In this document: positions 20,319-29,281 of the stretch, in pieces
Numbering within the stretch: the stretch's first letter is position 1
Layout: the number at the start of each line of letters is the position of its first letter
Source of the DNA: Acidobacteriota bacterium
Lineage (GTDB): Bacteria; Acidobacteriota; Vicinamibacteria; Vicinamibacterales; UBA8438
DNA: 64,000 nucleotides
NCBI GenBank assembly: GCA_009838525.1
Contig: VXRJ01000010.1
Coordinates: forward strand, 160,520-224,519
Reading direction: 5' to 3'
Translations under genes and position numbers: made by a program
The notes under the pieces: model-generated
The model's database searches: none
Told to the model about the DNA's origin: nothing
What the model saw: the letters and a program-made list of their open reading frames with translations, nothing else

Positions 20319-20845
20319 TCCTCGCCCCACAGCGTCCGCCGCTCCGCGAGGAACTCGTCGACCACACTTTCTTCGGGTTGCTTGTAGCGCTGCATGCTTG
20401 CCTGCACCTGTTCCACCGCGACGGCTGAGGAGATCACGCGCAGCTCGCCGTTCTCAACCCGCGCGACCACCCCACCGTCCGGTCCGATTCGCATCGCGTC
20501 GCGCATGGCGGCGGGAACCACGATGCGTCCATCCGGCGCCACGCGGAGGGACTGGGGCGGAACGTCGCCCAGCCGATTGGCTCCGGGCGGCGTCGGCGCA
20601 TTGAGTTCGCTTCGGGCGGCGCGGTGAGCCTTCCAGTGGTAGTACTGCGTGTTGGCCGTTCGACCGTTGCCCGCTTCGGCGACGACGCGCTCTCGCACTT
20701 CCGCCACGGTTGCCAGGCGACCCCGCTCGCGCGTGACCGCGTCCGCGATTTCCCAGACTCGGGCGGTGCGGGTGCCCGGCTTGGGACGACGGTAGGCGGT
20801 CGTTCCGCCTCCCGAGGCACTGCGCGGCTCCCAATGTGTCGGCAT
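20315..20845 (-). CDS. AbrB/SpoVT-type antitoxin with an N-terminal extra domain
   Basis: A 176-residue protein from ATG 20845, about twice the usual antitoxin length. Residues about 98-140 form an AbrB/SpoVT/MazE swapped-hairpin DNA-binding domain (LRVAPDGRIVVPAAMRDAMR, then VVARVENGELRVIS). The C-terminal tail, with QRYKQPEESVVDEFLAERR, is the likely toxin-binding helix. Residues about 25-75 form a helical, winged-helix-like unit (ARVWEIADAVTRERGRLATV, then VAEAGNGRTANTQYYHWK) that is not part of a standard VapB. A Gly/Pro linker joins the two. It should autorepress the operon. The function of the N-terminal domain is unknown. Confidence 0.85.
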   Translation of the reverse strand: MPTHWEPRSASGGGTTAYRRPKPGTRTARVWEIADAVTRERGRLATVAEVRERVVAEAGNGRTANTQYYHWKAHRAARSELNAPTPPGANRLGDVPPQSLRVAPDGRIVVPAAMRDAMRIGPDGGVVARVENGELRVISSAVAVEQVQASMQRYKQPEESVVDEFLAERRTLWGEE

Positions 20846-20854
20846 TATGTATTG

Positions 20855-20883
20855 AACATGTCAGTAACCCTATTCTCTGTCAA
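20855..20883 (-). promoter_or_regulatory. Candidate promoter of the toxin-antitoxin operon
   Basis: Read on the minus strand, a perfect TTGACA (20883 to 20878) is followed 17 bases later by CATGTT (20860 to 20855), a weak -10. Transcription would begin 2-3 bases before the antitoxin ATG. The rest of the 131-base gap towards mfd shows no other feature. Confidence 0.35.
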
Positions 20884-20976
20884 TAGGCTGTGGTGGAGAT
20901 GGTGCCGGCCTGGAGGCCGGCGCACCGCACTGCACGACTGGCGGCGCCAAGATAGACTCTACGGTTCGGCGCGCGG

Positions 20977-23900
20977 ATGGCGCCGGATCGGAACGTGTCG
21001 CTGACGTTGCGCGCCCTGTTTCGGCAGGCGGCGGATGGCGCCGCCCTGGGGCGTGGTGCGTCCACCGGTGGGTCGATCTCCGGGCTGACGCCGCCGGCGC
21101 AGGCTTTCGCGGCGACGGTCTTTGCCGGCGGTGGATCGGTCGTGCTGGTCGTGCCGCGTGACCGGGACATCGAATCGATGACCGGCGACGCGCGGTTCTT
21201 CCTCGCGGCGCTGGACGGCCTTACGCGCGAGGAGGCGGCGCGGGCCGTGCTGCCGTTTCCCTCGCCCGAGGTCGACCCGTACCGCGGCATCGCCCCGCAC
21301 CTCGACGTGGCCTCTTCCCGGGCGCGAGCTCTGGTGGCGCTTGCCAGGCGCGACGCGCGGGTCGTCGTGGCCTCGGCGGCCGCTCTCCTGCCGCGCCTCA
21401 GCCCGCCGCCACGGCTGACGCAATCGGTAGCGGAATTGCGCGTTGGCGGCGTCTGCGATCCGATCGAGCTGGTGGATCGGCTTGCCGGAGCAGGATTCAT
21501 GCGCGCCGATCCGGTCGAGGCGCATGGCGAGTACTGCGGCCGGGGTGGCGTCGTGGACGTTTTTCCGGCGGGGGAGGAGTACCCCATCCGCGCGGAGTTC
21601 GCCGGCGACAGCGTCGAATCGATCCGTCGGTTCGATCCGTCGACGCAGCGGTCGGTCTCGACGCTCGACCAGGTGTTGGTCCGCCCTCTGATCGATCAGC
21701 TGGATCGGGATTTGGACGGAGTGGACACGGTGGACGGCGACGGCGAGATTGCGCCGGCGCCGGACCGGTCGGCGACGTTTGCCGACTACGTGCACGCGGC
21801 CGACGCGCGGTTCGTCGTGACCAGCCCGGAGGAATCCATGGATCACGTCCGCGAGAGCGTGGCGCAACTGCGCACCGCGCGGGTCGGAGCGGCGGAGAGA
21901 GGAGATCCGGCGCCGCTGCCCGAGACCCTTGCGGTGAACGACGACGAGGCCATCGGCTGGTTCGACGGCGCGGCAACGATCGATCCACTCGACGTCGAGG
22001 CCGGCGCACGTCACGTCGCCTGTCAGCCCGCCCTCGGCTTCCGGAACCATCTGCACGAGTGGCTGGACGACGTGCGGCGCGGCCGCGAGCGGGGGGACCG
22101 CCTGCTGTTCGTCGCCGAGACGGCGGGCCGGGCCGAGCGGATTATTGAGTTGCTGGCCGAGCATGACTTGGTAGGCGTCCAGGTGGAGGGGGCGGAGACG
22201 ACCGCGCCGGCGACCGTTCTCGTCGCGACGGGGCAACTGTCGCGCGGGTTCCGGTTGCCCGGCGCCCACCTGCAGATCTACGCGGAGTCGGACCTGTTCG
22301 ATGACGAGCACCTGGTCCGCCACCAGAAGAAGTCGGCTGCGCGCTCGTTTCTCACCGGTTTCCGCGACCTGAAGGCGGGGGACCCGGTCGTGCACGTCGA
22401 CCACGGCGTCGGGGCGTTCGTCGGCCTCCGCCACCTCGGCACCGGGCCGGGCCGCGCGGCGCAGGAATTCGTCGAGTTGCGCTACGCCGGCGACGACAAG
22501 CTGTTCGTCCCGGTCGAGCAGTTGGACCTGCTGGAGAAGTACACCGGCGCCGCCAACGCATCGCTCGACAAGCTGGGAGGTACGAGCTGGCAGAAGGCGA
22601 AGAAGCGGGTCCGCAAGTCGATGCGCGACATGGCGCAGGAACTGCTCAAGCTGTACGCCGCGAGGAAGGCGCTTCCGGGTCATGCGTTCGGCCCGGATAC
22701 GCACTGGCAGCGGGAGTTCGAGGCGGCGTTCGAGTACGAGTTGACGCCCGATCAGCAGTCAGCCCTCGCCGACATCAAGCGGGACATGGAGGCTCCCGGC
22801 ACGATGGACCGGCTGCTGTGCGGCGACGTGGGCTACGGAAAGACCGAAGTGGCGCTCCGCGCGGCGTTCAAGGCGCTGATGGACGGCAAGCAGGTCGCCC
22901 TGCTCACCGCCACCACGGTGCTGGCGTTCCAGCACGCCGAGACGATCCGCGAGCGGTTCGCGGCGTTCCCCATCCGGGTTGCCATGCTCAGTCGGTTCGT
23001 CGGCCGGGCGGAGCAGAAGCAGACGCTGTCGGACCTGGCGGCGGGTAAGGTGGACTTCGTCGTGGGCACGCACCGGCTGTTGTCGAAGGACGTGCGGTTC
23101 CGCGACTTCGGCCTGCTTGTCGTCGACGAGGAGCAGCGGTTCGGGGTGGCGCACAAGGAGCGGATCAAGCAGTTGCGGCGCAGGGTCGACGTTCTGACGC
23201 TGACGGCGACGCCGATTCCGCGCACGCTGAACATGTCGCTGGCGGGCATCCGGGATCTGTCGGTGATCGAGACGCCGCCAAAGGACCGTCTGGCGATCCA
23301 GACGAACGTGATCCGGTTCGACGGCGACCTGATAGCGCGCGCCATCCGGACCGAGCTGGCGCGCGGCGGCCAGATCTACCTGGTGCACAACCGGGTCGAA
23401 TCGATCGCCGCGGTAGCGAACCGCGTCCGCCGCCTGGTGCCCGAAGCGCGCCTGGCGGTCGCGCATGGCCAGACCGACGAGGCGACGCTCGAGCGGGTGA
23501 TGATCGACTTCGTCGCGCACCGTTACGACATTCTGATCGCCACGACGATCATCGAGAACGGCATCGACATTCCGAACGTCAACACCATCATCATCAACCG
23601 TGCCGAACGGTACGGTCTCGCCCAGCTCTACCAGCTGCGCGGGCGCGTGGGCCGCTCCGACCGCCGGGCCTACGCCTACCTGGTGGTGCCGCCCAAGGAT
23701 CAGCTCTCGCCGGTGGCGCGGAAGCGGCTCGCCGCCATCCGTGAGTTCAGCGAACTGGGCAGCGGCTTCCGGATCGCGGCGCTCGATCTCGAAATCCGCG
23801 GCGCCGGCAACCTGTTGGGGGCCGAGCAGACCGGCCACATCGAGGCGATCGGCTTCGACCTCTACGTGAAGCTTCTGGAGCAGACGGTTCGCGAACTACA

Positions 23901-24429
23901 GGGCGAAAAAGTGGCCGAGGAACGCCTGGCCCGCGTGCACCTGGGCGTCGACCTCCGGATCGACGAACGGTACATCCCGGAGTCGGATCAGCGTCTGGCC
24001 GTCTACCGGAAGGTGGCGGCAGCCACCGGCGAGGCGGCGCTGGCTACCGCGCTCGACGAGGTGGCCGACCGCTACGGGCCGGTTCATCCGACCATCGACC
24101 GGCTCGCCGCGTACGGCCGGACGCGTATCGCGGCGGATCGGATCGGCGTGGAGGCGATCGACCGAGACGGATCGCAGTTGATGATCCGATTCCGCGGGGA
24201 TGCGCCGCTCGACGCGGCGCGAATGGTCGAGTTCGTCAGCTCGCGGCCTGGCATCGCCCTTTCGCCGAGCGGGTTGCTGCGACTCGACCTCGAGGGCGAA
24301 CTGGTGTCCGCGTCCGAGGCCGGGCAGCCGCCGACACGGGCCGCCACGGCGGCGACGCGGCGTGACCTGGCCTTGCTCGCGCGGGTCAACCACTTGCTTG
24401 ACGGCCTATCGGCGCTAAACTTGGGGTAG
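20977..24429 (+). CDS. mfd: Transcription-repair coupling factor Mfd
   Basis: Mfd removes RNA polymerase stalled at DNA damage and recruits UvrA. The 1150-residue protein runs from ATG 20977. The order is: UvrB-like N-terminal domains, including EVDPYRGIAPHLDVASSRAR; a CarD-like polymerase-binding domain near residue 466 (DPVVHVDHGVGAFVGLRHL); and a RecG-like translocase. The translocase has CGDVGYGKTEVALRAAF (Walker A, about residue 616), VVDEEQRFGVAHKE, LTATPIPRTLNMSL and QLRGRVGRSDRRAYAYL. The C-terminal TRCF domain is present. Size and motifs are standard; no ribosome site is obvious before the start. Confidence 0.95.
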   Translation: MAPDRNVSLTLRALFRQAADGAALGRGASTGGSISGLTPPAQAFAATVFAGGGSVVLVVPRDRDIESMTGDARFFLAALDGLTREEAARAVLPFPSPEVDPYRGIAPHLDVASSRARALVALARRDARVVVASAAALLPRLSPPPRLTQSVAELRVGGVCDPIELVDRLAGAGFMRADPVEAHGEYCGRGGVVDVFPAGEEYPIRAEFAGDSVESIRRFDPSTQRSVSTLDQVLVRPLIDQLDRDLDGVDTVDGDGEIAPAPDRSATFADYVHAADARFVVTSPEESMDHVRESVAQLRTARVGAAERGDPAPLPETLAVNDDEAIGWFDGAATIDPLDVEAGARHVACQPALGFRNHLHEWLDDVRRGRERGDRLLFVAETAGRAERIIELLAEHDLVGVQVEGAETTAPATVLVATGQLSRGFRLPGAHLQIYAESDLFDDEHLVRHQKKSAARSFLTGFRDLKAGDPVVHVDHGVGAFVGLRHLGTGPGRAAQEFVELRYAGDDKLFVPVEQLDLLEKYTGAANASLDKLGGTSWQKAKKRVRKSMRDMAQELLKLYAARKALPGHAFGPDTHWQREFEAAFEYELTPDQQSALADIKRDMEAPGTMDRLLCGDVGYGKTEVALRAAFKALMDGKQVALLTATTVLAFQHAETIRERFAAFPIRVAMLSRFVGRAEQKQTLSDLAAGKVDFVVGTHRLLSKDVRFRDFGLLVVDEEQRFGVAHKERIKQLRRRVDVLTLTATPIPRTLNMSLAGIRDLSVIETPPKDRLAIQTNVIRFDGDLIARAIRTELARGGQIYLVHNRVESIAAVANRVRRLVPEARLAVAHGQTDEATLERVMIDFVAHRYDILIATTIIENGIDIPNVNTIIINRAERYGLAQLYQLRGRVGRSDRRAYAYLVVPPKDQLSPVARKRLAAIREFSELGSGFRIAALDLEIRGAGNLLGAEQTGHIEAIGFDLYVKLLEQTVRELQGEKVAEERLARVHLGVDLRIDERYIPESDQRLAVYRKVAAATGEAALATALDEVADRYGPVHPTIDRLAAYGRTRIAADRIGVEAIDRDGSQLMIRFRGDAPLDAARMVEFVSSRPGIALSPSGLLRLDLEGELVSASEAGQPPTRAATAATRRDLALLARVNHLLDGLSALNLG

Positions 24430-24453
24430 CAGGCAGAAGGAGCCGCGTACGAA

Positions 24454-25578
24454 ATGGCGAGACTCAAGCGACGGACATCGGTTGGCGGGAGCGTTTGCGC
24501 GCTGGGAGTGGTGTTCTGGTTGGCCGGCGGGTTGGTGCTCACACCGGCGCTGGCCTCCGCGCAACTGGGAGGCAGCAGTCCGGACACCGCCGTCGGCGAG
24601 GTGGTGCAGCGGATCCTGGTGAAGGTGAACGGCGACATCGTCACGCAGACCGAACTGGAAGAGCGTCAGATCGATGCGATCCGCACGCGCGGCTCCCAGC
24701 CGGTCACGGACGCCGACCTGGTGCGATTGCTCCGGGACGTGACCCCGGAGGTGATTTCGACCGCGATCGACGAACTGTTGCTGATGCAGCGGGGACGCGA
24801 GCTGGGTTATGAGCTGACGGACGAGATGTTCGCCGAGATGGTCGACGGCATCAGGGAAGAGAACGACCTCAACACCGAGGAAGAGTTCACCACGGCGCTG
24901 GCCGCCGAAGGGATGACCCTCCCCGACCTGCGGCAACTGTTCGAGCGGCAGATGCTCATCAGCCAGGTGCAGCAGGTGGAAGTGCTGTCGAAGGTGACGC
25001 TTACCGAGGTCGAGGCGCGCGAGTACTACGATGAGAACATCGAGCAGTTCACCGAGCCGGGAACCGTGACCATGCGCGAGATCATGGTTCGCGTCTCCGA
25101 TGGACCGGCCGGCGCCCTGGCCGATGCCGCCGATACGGCAGGCCTCGCACGGGCGCAGGAGGCACGCGACCGCGTGCTCGCGGGAGAGGAGTTCGCAAAC
25201 GTGGCAATAGCCGTCTCCGACGCCGCGTCGAAGGCGAACGGCGGCCTGATCGGGCCGCTGGACGAGTCGATCATCAGCGAACAGGTCGCTGCTGTGCTGG
25301 ACGAGTTGCAGGTGGGCGACGTGAGCGAGCCCGTCCGGACGGCGGTCGGTTACCAGGTCCTGCAGCTCGAGGCCCGGACGCGCCCCGAACCCCGGACCTT
25401 CGAAGAGGTTCAGGACATGATCGCCAACAACGTCTTCAACGATCGCCGGACCGCCGAGTATGCCCGTTTCCTGGACGAGCTGCGTGAGGAAGCGGACATC
25501 GAATGGAAGGACGACACCCTCCGTCAGGCGTTCGAGTCGTTCGATCGGGCCGAGCGGATCGCCGGCGGCGCTCAGTAA
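24454..25578 (+). CDS. SurA-like periplasmic peptidyl-prolyl isomerase / chaperone
   Basis: A 374-residue exported protein from ATG 24454. A signal peptide is clear: a basic start, a hydrophobic core, and a likely cut after ALASA near residue 31. A SurA N-terminal chaperone region follows (ILVKVNGDIVTQTELEERQI). Then comes a PpiC/parvulin rotamase domain (about residues 165-290) with TMREIMVRVSD, NGGLIGPLDESIIS and VRTAVGYQVLQLEAR. SurA proteins help fold outer-membrane proteins, which implies a diderm cell. It lies 24 bases after mfd and may share its transcript. Confidence 0.9.
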   Translation: MARLKRRTSVGGSVCALGVVFWLAGGLVLTPALASAQLGGSSPDTAVGEVVQRILVKVNGDIVTQTELEERQIDAIRTRGSQPVTDADLVRLLRDVTPEVISTAIDELLLMQRGRELGYELTDEMFAEMVDGIREENDLNTEEEFTTALAAEGMTLPDLRQLFERQMLISQVQQVEVLSKVTLTEVEAREYYDENIEQFTEPGTVTMREIMVRVSDGPAGALADAADTAGLARAQEARDRVLAGEEFANVAIAVSDAASKANGGLIGPLDESIISEQVAAVLDELQVGDVSEPVRTAVGYQVLQLEARTRPEPRTFEEVQDMIANNVFNDRRTAEYARFLDELREEADIEWKDDTLRQAFESFDRAERIAGGAQ

Positions 25579-25657
25579 GGGACCGGCGCCCGCCGCCTCG
25601 CCGGTGGCCTCCGCTCCGCGGGCGCCAGGAGCCACCGCCGGAACGAAGGCCCTGAGC

Positions 25658-26752
25658 ATGACGCGCAAGACCCGGATCGACACAATCACGCTCGATCACC
25701 CGTACGCCCTCGCCCCGATGGCGGGGATGACCGACACCGCGTTCCGCCGACTGGTGAAGGCGCGCGGCGGCTGCGGACTGGTCGTGACCGAGATGGTCAG
25801 CTCCGAGGGCCTCGTGCGCGGCATCGACCGCACGCTGGAGTACGCCGAGTACACCGAGGAGGAACGCCCGGTCTCGATTCAGATCTTTGGTGGCGATCCC
25901 GGCAAGATGGCGGCGGCTGCGCAGGTGGTCGAAGGGATGGGAGCCGACATCGTCGACGTCAACATGGGCTGCCCCGTCCCGAAGATTGCGAAGCACAACG
26001 CCGGGTGCAGCCTGATGCGCGAGCCTCCGCATGCGGCGTCGGTCGTGCGCGCGATGACCGATGCGGTGTCGATACCGGTCACCGTCAAGATGCGCGCCGG
26101 GTGGGACGAGAAGACGATCAACGCGCCCGAGGTGGCCCGACGGATGGAGAATGCCGGCGCCGCCGCGGTCGCCGTGCACGGACGAACGGCCCGGCAGTCA
26201 TACACCGGCAGCTCTGACTGGGAGTTGATCGACCGCGTTGCGGCAGGCGTCTCCGTGCCCGTCTTCGGGAGCGGCGACTGCGTGACGCCGGAGCAGGCGG
26301 TGGAGTGGACCGGCGCAACGCGCGTCGCCGGCGTCCTGATCGGCCGCGGCGCGCTCCGCAATCCGTGGATCTTCCAGCAGGCGGCGGCGCTTGCCGAGGG
26401 AGGCGATCCGCCCGAGGTGGCGCTCGCGGACCGCGGCCGCTTCCTGCTGGACTACATCGACCTGCTTCTGCGGGAGGGGGAGGATGAGGCAGCCGGCTTC
26501 CGCCATGTCGCGCCGGGCGAAGGCGCCGCGCGCCGGCGCCCCTCGCGCACCCGCCAGAGCCGCGAACGCTGGGTGATCAACAAGCTGCGGGCGCTCGGCT
26601 CCTGGTACACCAAGGGTGAGCACGGCGGCGCGCTGCTCCGGACGGCAATCAATCGGGCCGGATCCATCGACGAACTCCGCGGGATCATCCGCGGGCACTA
26701 CCTTGAATCGGACGACGCGCCGGTGGGCGCCGCGGTGGCGTTGAGCGCATGA
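25658..26752 (+). CDS. dusB: tRNA-dihydrouridine synthase (DusB-like)
   Basis: Dus enzymes reduce uridine to dihydrouridine in tRNA with FMN and NADPH. The ATG at 25658 gives 364 residues starting MTRKTRIDTITLDHPYALAP. An open frame extends upstream to 25460 but overlaps the chaperone gene. Family motifs are LAPMAGMTDTAFRRL, VDVNMGCPVPKIAKHNAGCS (with the catalytic Cys in NAGC), TVKMRAGWDE, VHGRTARQSYTGSSDW and GVLIGRGALRNPWIF. The C-terminal RNA-binding helices follow. The stop overlaps the next start as ATGA. Confidence 0.92.
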   Translation: MTRKTRIDTITLDHPYALAPMAGMTDTAFRRLVKARGGCGLVVTEMVSSEGLVRGIDRTLEYAEYTEEERPVSIQIFGGDPGKMAAAAQVVEGMGADIVDVNMGCPVPKIAKHNAGCSLMREPPHAASVVRAMTDAVSIPVTVKMRAGWDEKTINAPEVARRMENAGAAAVAVHGRTARQSYTGSSDWELIDRVAAGVSVPVFGSGDCVTPEQAVEWTGATRVAGVLIGRGALRNPWIFQQAAALAEGGDPPEVALADRGRFLLDYIDLLLREGEDEAAGFRHVAPGEGAARRRPSRTRQSRERWVINKLRALGSWYTKGEHGGALLRTAINRAGSIDELRGIIRGHYLESDDAPVGAAVALSA

Positions 26753-27246
26753 CGGCCCGGCGCGTGCGCGAGATCGACTGGACGGCTTGGCGGGCGGTCG
26801 ACCCCGCAACTCTCGTCTTCGTGATCATTGAGGGACGGATCCTCCTGATCCGGAAGAAGCGAGGGCTCGGTGCGGGCAAGATCAATGGTCCTGGCGGTCG
26901 CCGCGAGCCGGGCGAGTCCTTCGTGGACTGCGCCGTCCGGGAAATGCAGGAAGAACTCCGTGTGACGCCGCACCATCCCGAACTGGCCGGGATCCACCGA
27001 TTCCAGTTCGTCGACGGCTATTCCACCTACGTCCATGTTTTCCGCGCCGACGGAATGGACGGGGAGCCGACGGAGACCGGCGAAGCGACCCCGTACTGGG
27101 TTGATGTCGACGCCATTCCCTTCGACGAAATGTGGGAGGACGACCGTCACTGGCTTCCCCTCGTGGCCGCCGGCCGCCGCTTCGCCGGCCGATGGATCTT
27201 CGACGGCGACCAGATGCTGGATTACACCCTCGACGTCCTTCCGTGA
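26749..27246 (+). CDS. NUDIX hydrolase resembling MTH1/NUDT1 (8-oxo-dGTPase)
   Basis: A 165-residue NUDIX protein from ATG 26749. The box GGRREPGESFVDCAVREMQE followed by EL fits G-x5-E-x7-REUxEExGU. What sets it apart is the C-terminal half. IPFDEMWEDDRHWLPLV and then AGRRFAGRWIFDGDQMLDYT match human MTH1, including the W-x-DD segment whose two Asp residues bind the oxidised purine base. This points to clean-up of 8-oxo-dGTP or related oxidised purine nucleotides. It is coupled to dusB. The substrate is inferred from sequence alone. Confidence 0.88.
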   Translation: MTARRVREIDWTAWRAVDPATLVFVIIEGRILLIRKKRGLGAGKINGPGGRREPGESFVDCAVREMQEELRVTPHHPELAGIHRFQFVDGYSTYVHVFRADGMDGEPTETGEATPYWVDVDAIPFDEMWEDDRHWLPLVAAGRRFAGRWIFDGDQMLDYTLDVLP

Positions 27247-27275
27247 AGGGCGCGCGATTGTGCGGATCCGGAGGG

Positions 27276-27304
27276 TTGGCGGGCGGCTCCGGGTGGCATA
27301 TGAT
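27276..27304 (+). promoter_or_regulatory. Candidate promoter of the DUF1800-DUF1501 operon
   Basis: TTGGCG (27276-27281) and TATGAT (27299-27304) are separated by 17 bases in the gap after the NUDIX gene. Transcription would start near 27311, about 53 bases before the DUF1800 start. Confidence 0.5.
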
Positions 27305-27363
27305 GCGCGTTTGGACGTCTGTTTGCCGGGGTCACGCGAGTTGACCCGGCGATCGGAGGAGAC

Positions 27364-29256
27364 GTGGCGCGGACAAGATTCGACGACGCCGAGACTGCTG
27401 ATTGTCCCTGCTGGGCCTGGCTGAGGGTGCTCGCTCTGCCGATCGCCGCCATCCTGCTTCTGGTGGGCGCCACCGCGCTCATCGGCGCCGCCGGCACGGG
27501 TGGCGCCGAAGGCGAGACGGCAACTACCCCTGCGCCCGAGGCGTGGAAGAACGACCTGACGTCGATCACGGTCGCCGACTGGAACTACGACCGGGCCGCA
27601 CACCTTCTGGAGCGCGCCGGTTTCGGAGGGACTCCGGAGGAAATCGAGCGTCTGGCGGCAATGACGCCGTCCGAGGCGGTCGATGGGCTGGTCAATTACC
27701 AGGGCCGGCCGGATGTCGCCCCGGCGTTCGAGCCTTCGCCAATCTGGGATCCTGGAATGGACCCGTTCCCGAAGAGCCGGGCCGAGGCGGTTCGGATTGC
27801 GCGCGAACGGGGCGTGTCGATGGGTGTCGAGCCGCTTCCGGAGGGCGAGCAGCGGCGGCTGCAGCCGGTGGTCAACAAGTTCTTCTACGGCCTTCGCTCG
27901 AACGCGGTCGAAACCCAACGGCTGGCAACGTGGTGGGGCGAGCGGATGCTGGTGACCGAGCGCCCGCTCGAGGAGAAGCTGACCCTCTTCTGGCACGGAC
28001 ACTTCGCCACGGGCAACACGAAGGTGCGCGACGCGCGGATGATGCATCAGCAGATCGAGATGCTGCGCGCCGACGCGAACGGGAGATTCCGCGATCTGCT
28101 GTTCGGCATCCTGACCGACCCGGCGATGCTCGTGTATCTCGACAACGGCGAGAACGTGAAGGACCATCCGAACGAGAACTTCGGGCGCGAGCTGCTCGAG
28201 CTCTTCTCGCTCGGTGTCGGCAACTACACCGAGACCGACATCCGCGAGGCGGCGCGCGCCTTCACGGGCTGGACGAACGACGTTCTCGATTTCAAGTTCG
28301 ACGCCGAGCAGCATGACTTCGCGGAGAAGACGTTCCTTGGGCAGACCGGCGATTTCGACGGGGACGACATCATCGACATCATCCTCCAGCAGGATGCCGC
28401 CGCCGAGTTCATGACCGCGAAGCTGTACCGCTACTTCGTGCGCGACGAGATTGACGAGGCGGTCCGCGACGATCTGGCGGCGACGTTCCGTGACGCCGAC
28501 TACGCTCTCCGCCCGCTGCTCCGGCGCATGTTCCTGTCGCGGGACTTCTACAGCCAGGCGTCGTATGCCACGCAGATCAAGAGCCCGGTGCACCTGGTCG
28601 TTTCCACCTACCGGAAGCTGGGGCTGACGGAGTTGCCGACGATTCCCGACTTCAACCGGCTGACCGCCGGACTGGGCCAGACGCTCTTCAATCCGCCGAA
28701 CGTTGCCGGCTGGGCCGGCGGCCGCACCTGGGTGACGCCGGCCACGCTGCTCCAGCGCGGCAACCTCTTCCGCGATGTCCTCTATCCCGACACGGACGGT
28801 TTCTGGGCGCCCGACCGGAGCGTCCCCGGCATCTATCAGGAGGTCGAGGAGCGGCTGGCGCAGGGGATGAACATAACTGCCGCCACGCAACAGGGAGATG
28901 CCGAGTCGAGCATGCTGGCGGATCGCGACGAGGAGTACAACACGCGGTATGGTGGCTACATGGGCTACATAATCGCGTTCGACCGTCTCATTCCGATCCC
29001 CCGCCGCGTGGCCGACCTCGACATGGTGAAGCTGCTTGGGGACGCCGACGCCTCGACCGTCGACGATGTTGTCGATCACCTCGTCCGCCGCTTCCTGCGC
29101 GTCGGGTTGAGCGGAGCCGACCGCGCCGTCCTGGTTGACTTTCTCCGCGACGAACTGGGCGCGGACCGCATCGAGGACGCAACGCCCCAGACGGAGTCGG
29201 CATTGCGCGCGCTGCTATACCTGATCCTGAGTACGCCGGAGTATCAACTGGCCTGA
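27364..29256 (+). CDS. DUF1800 family protein
   Basis: A 630-residue DUF1800 protein from GTG 27364, preceded by a strong GGAGGAG ribosome site. A membrane anchor lies near the start (LRVLALPIAAILLLVGATAL). Family signatures follow: AAHLLERAGFGGTPEEIERL, EKLTLFWHGHFATGNTKVRD, ENFGRELLELFSLGVGNYTE, DIREAARAFTGW, and NPPNVAGWAGGRTWVTPATL near the C-terminus. DUF1800 genes are nearly always followed by a DUF1501 gene, as here. The biochemical role of the pair is not established; export and cell-envelope work are likely. Confidence 0.93.
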   Translation: MARTRFDDAETADCPCWAWLRVLALPIAAILLLVGATALIGAAGTGGAEGETATTPAPEAWKNDLTSITVADWNYDRAAHLLERAGFGGTPEEIERLAAMTPSEAVDGLVNYQGRPDVAPAFEPSPIWDPGMDPFPKSRAEAVRIARERGVSMGVEPLPEGEQRRLQPVVNKFFYGLRSNAVETQRLATWWGERMLVTERPLEEKLTLFWHGHFATGNTKVRDARMMHQQIEMLRADANGRFRDLLFGILTDPAMLVYLDNGENVKDHPNENFGRELLELFSLGVGNYTETDIREAARAFTGWTNDVLDFKFDAEQHDFAEKTFLGQTGDFDGDDIIDIILQQDAAAEFMTAKLYRYFVRDEIDEAVRDDLAATFRDADYALRPLLRRMFLSRDFYSQASYATQIKSPVHLVVSTYRKLGLTELPTIPDFNRLTAGLGQTLFNPPNVAGWAGGRTWVTPATLLQRGNLFRDVLYPDTDGFWAPDRSVPGIYQEVEERLAQGMNITAATQQGDAESSMLADRDEEYNTRYGGYMGYIIAFDRLIPIPRRVADLDMVKLLGDADASTVDDVVDHLVRRFLRVGLSGADRAVLVDFLRDELGADRIEDATPQTESALRALLYLILSTPEYQLA

Positions 29257-29281
29257 AGAACAAAGGCCGGAGGAGAGAACG

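Noticed and set aside
26698-29079. Long antisense open frame (793 codons) over the NUDIX and DUF1800 genes
   Set aside because: It mirrors two well-supported plus-strand genes and shows no family motif.
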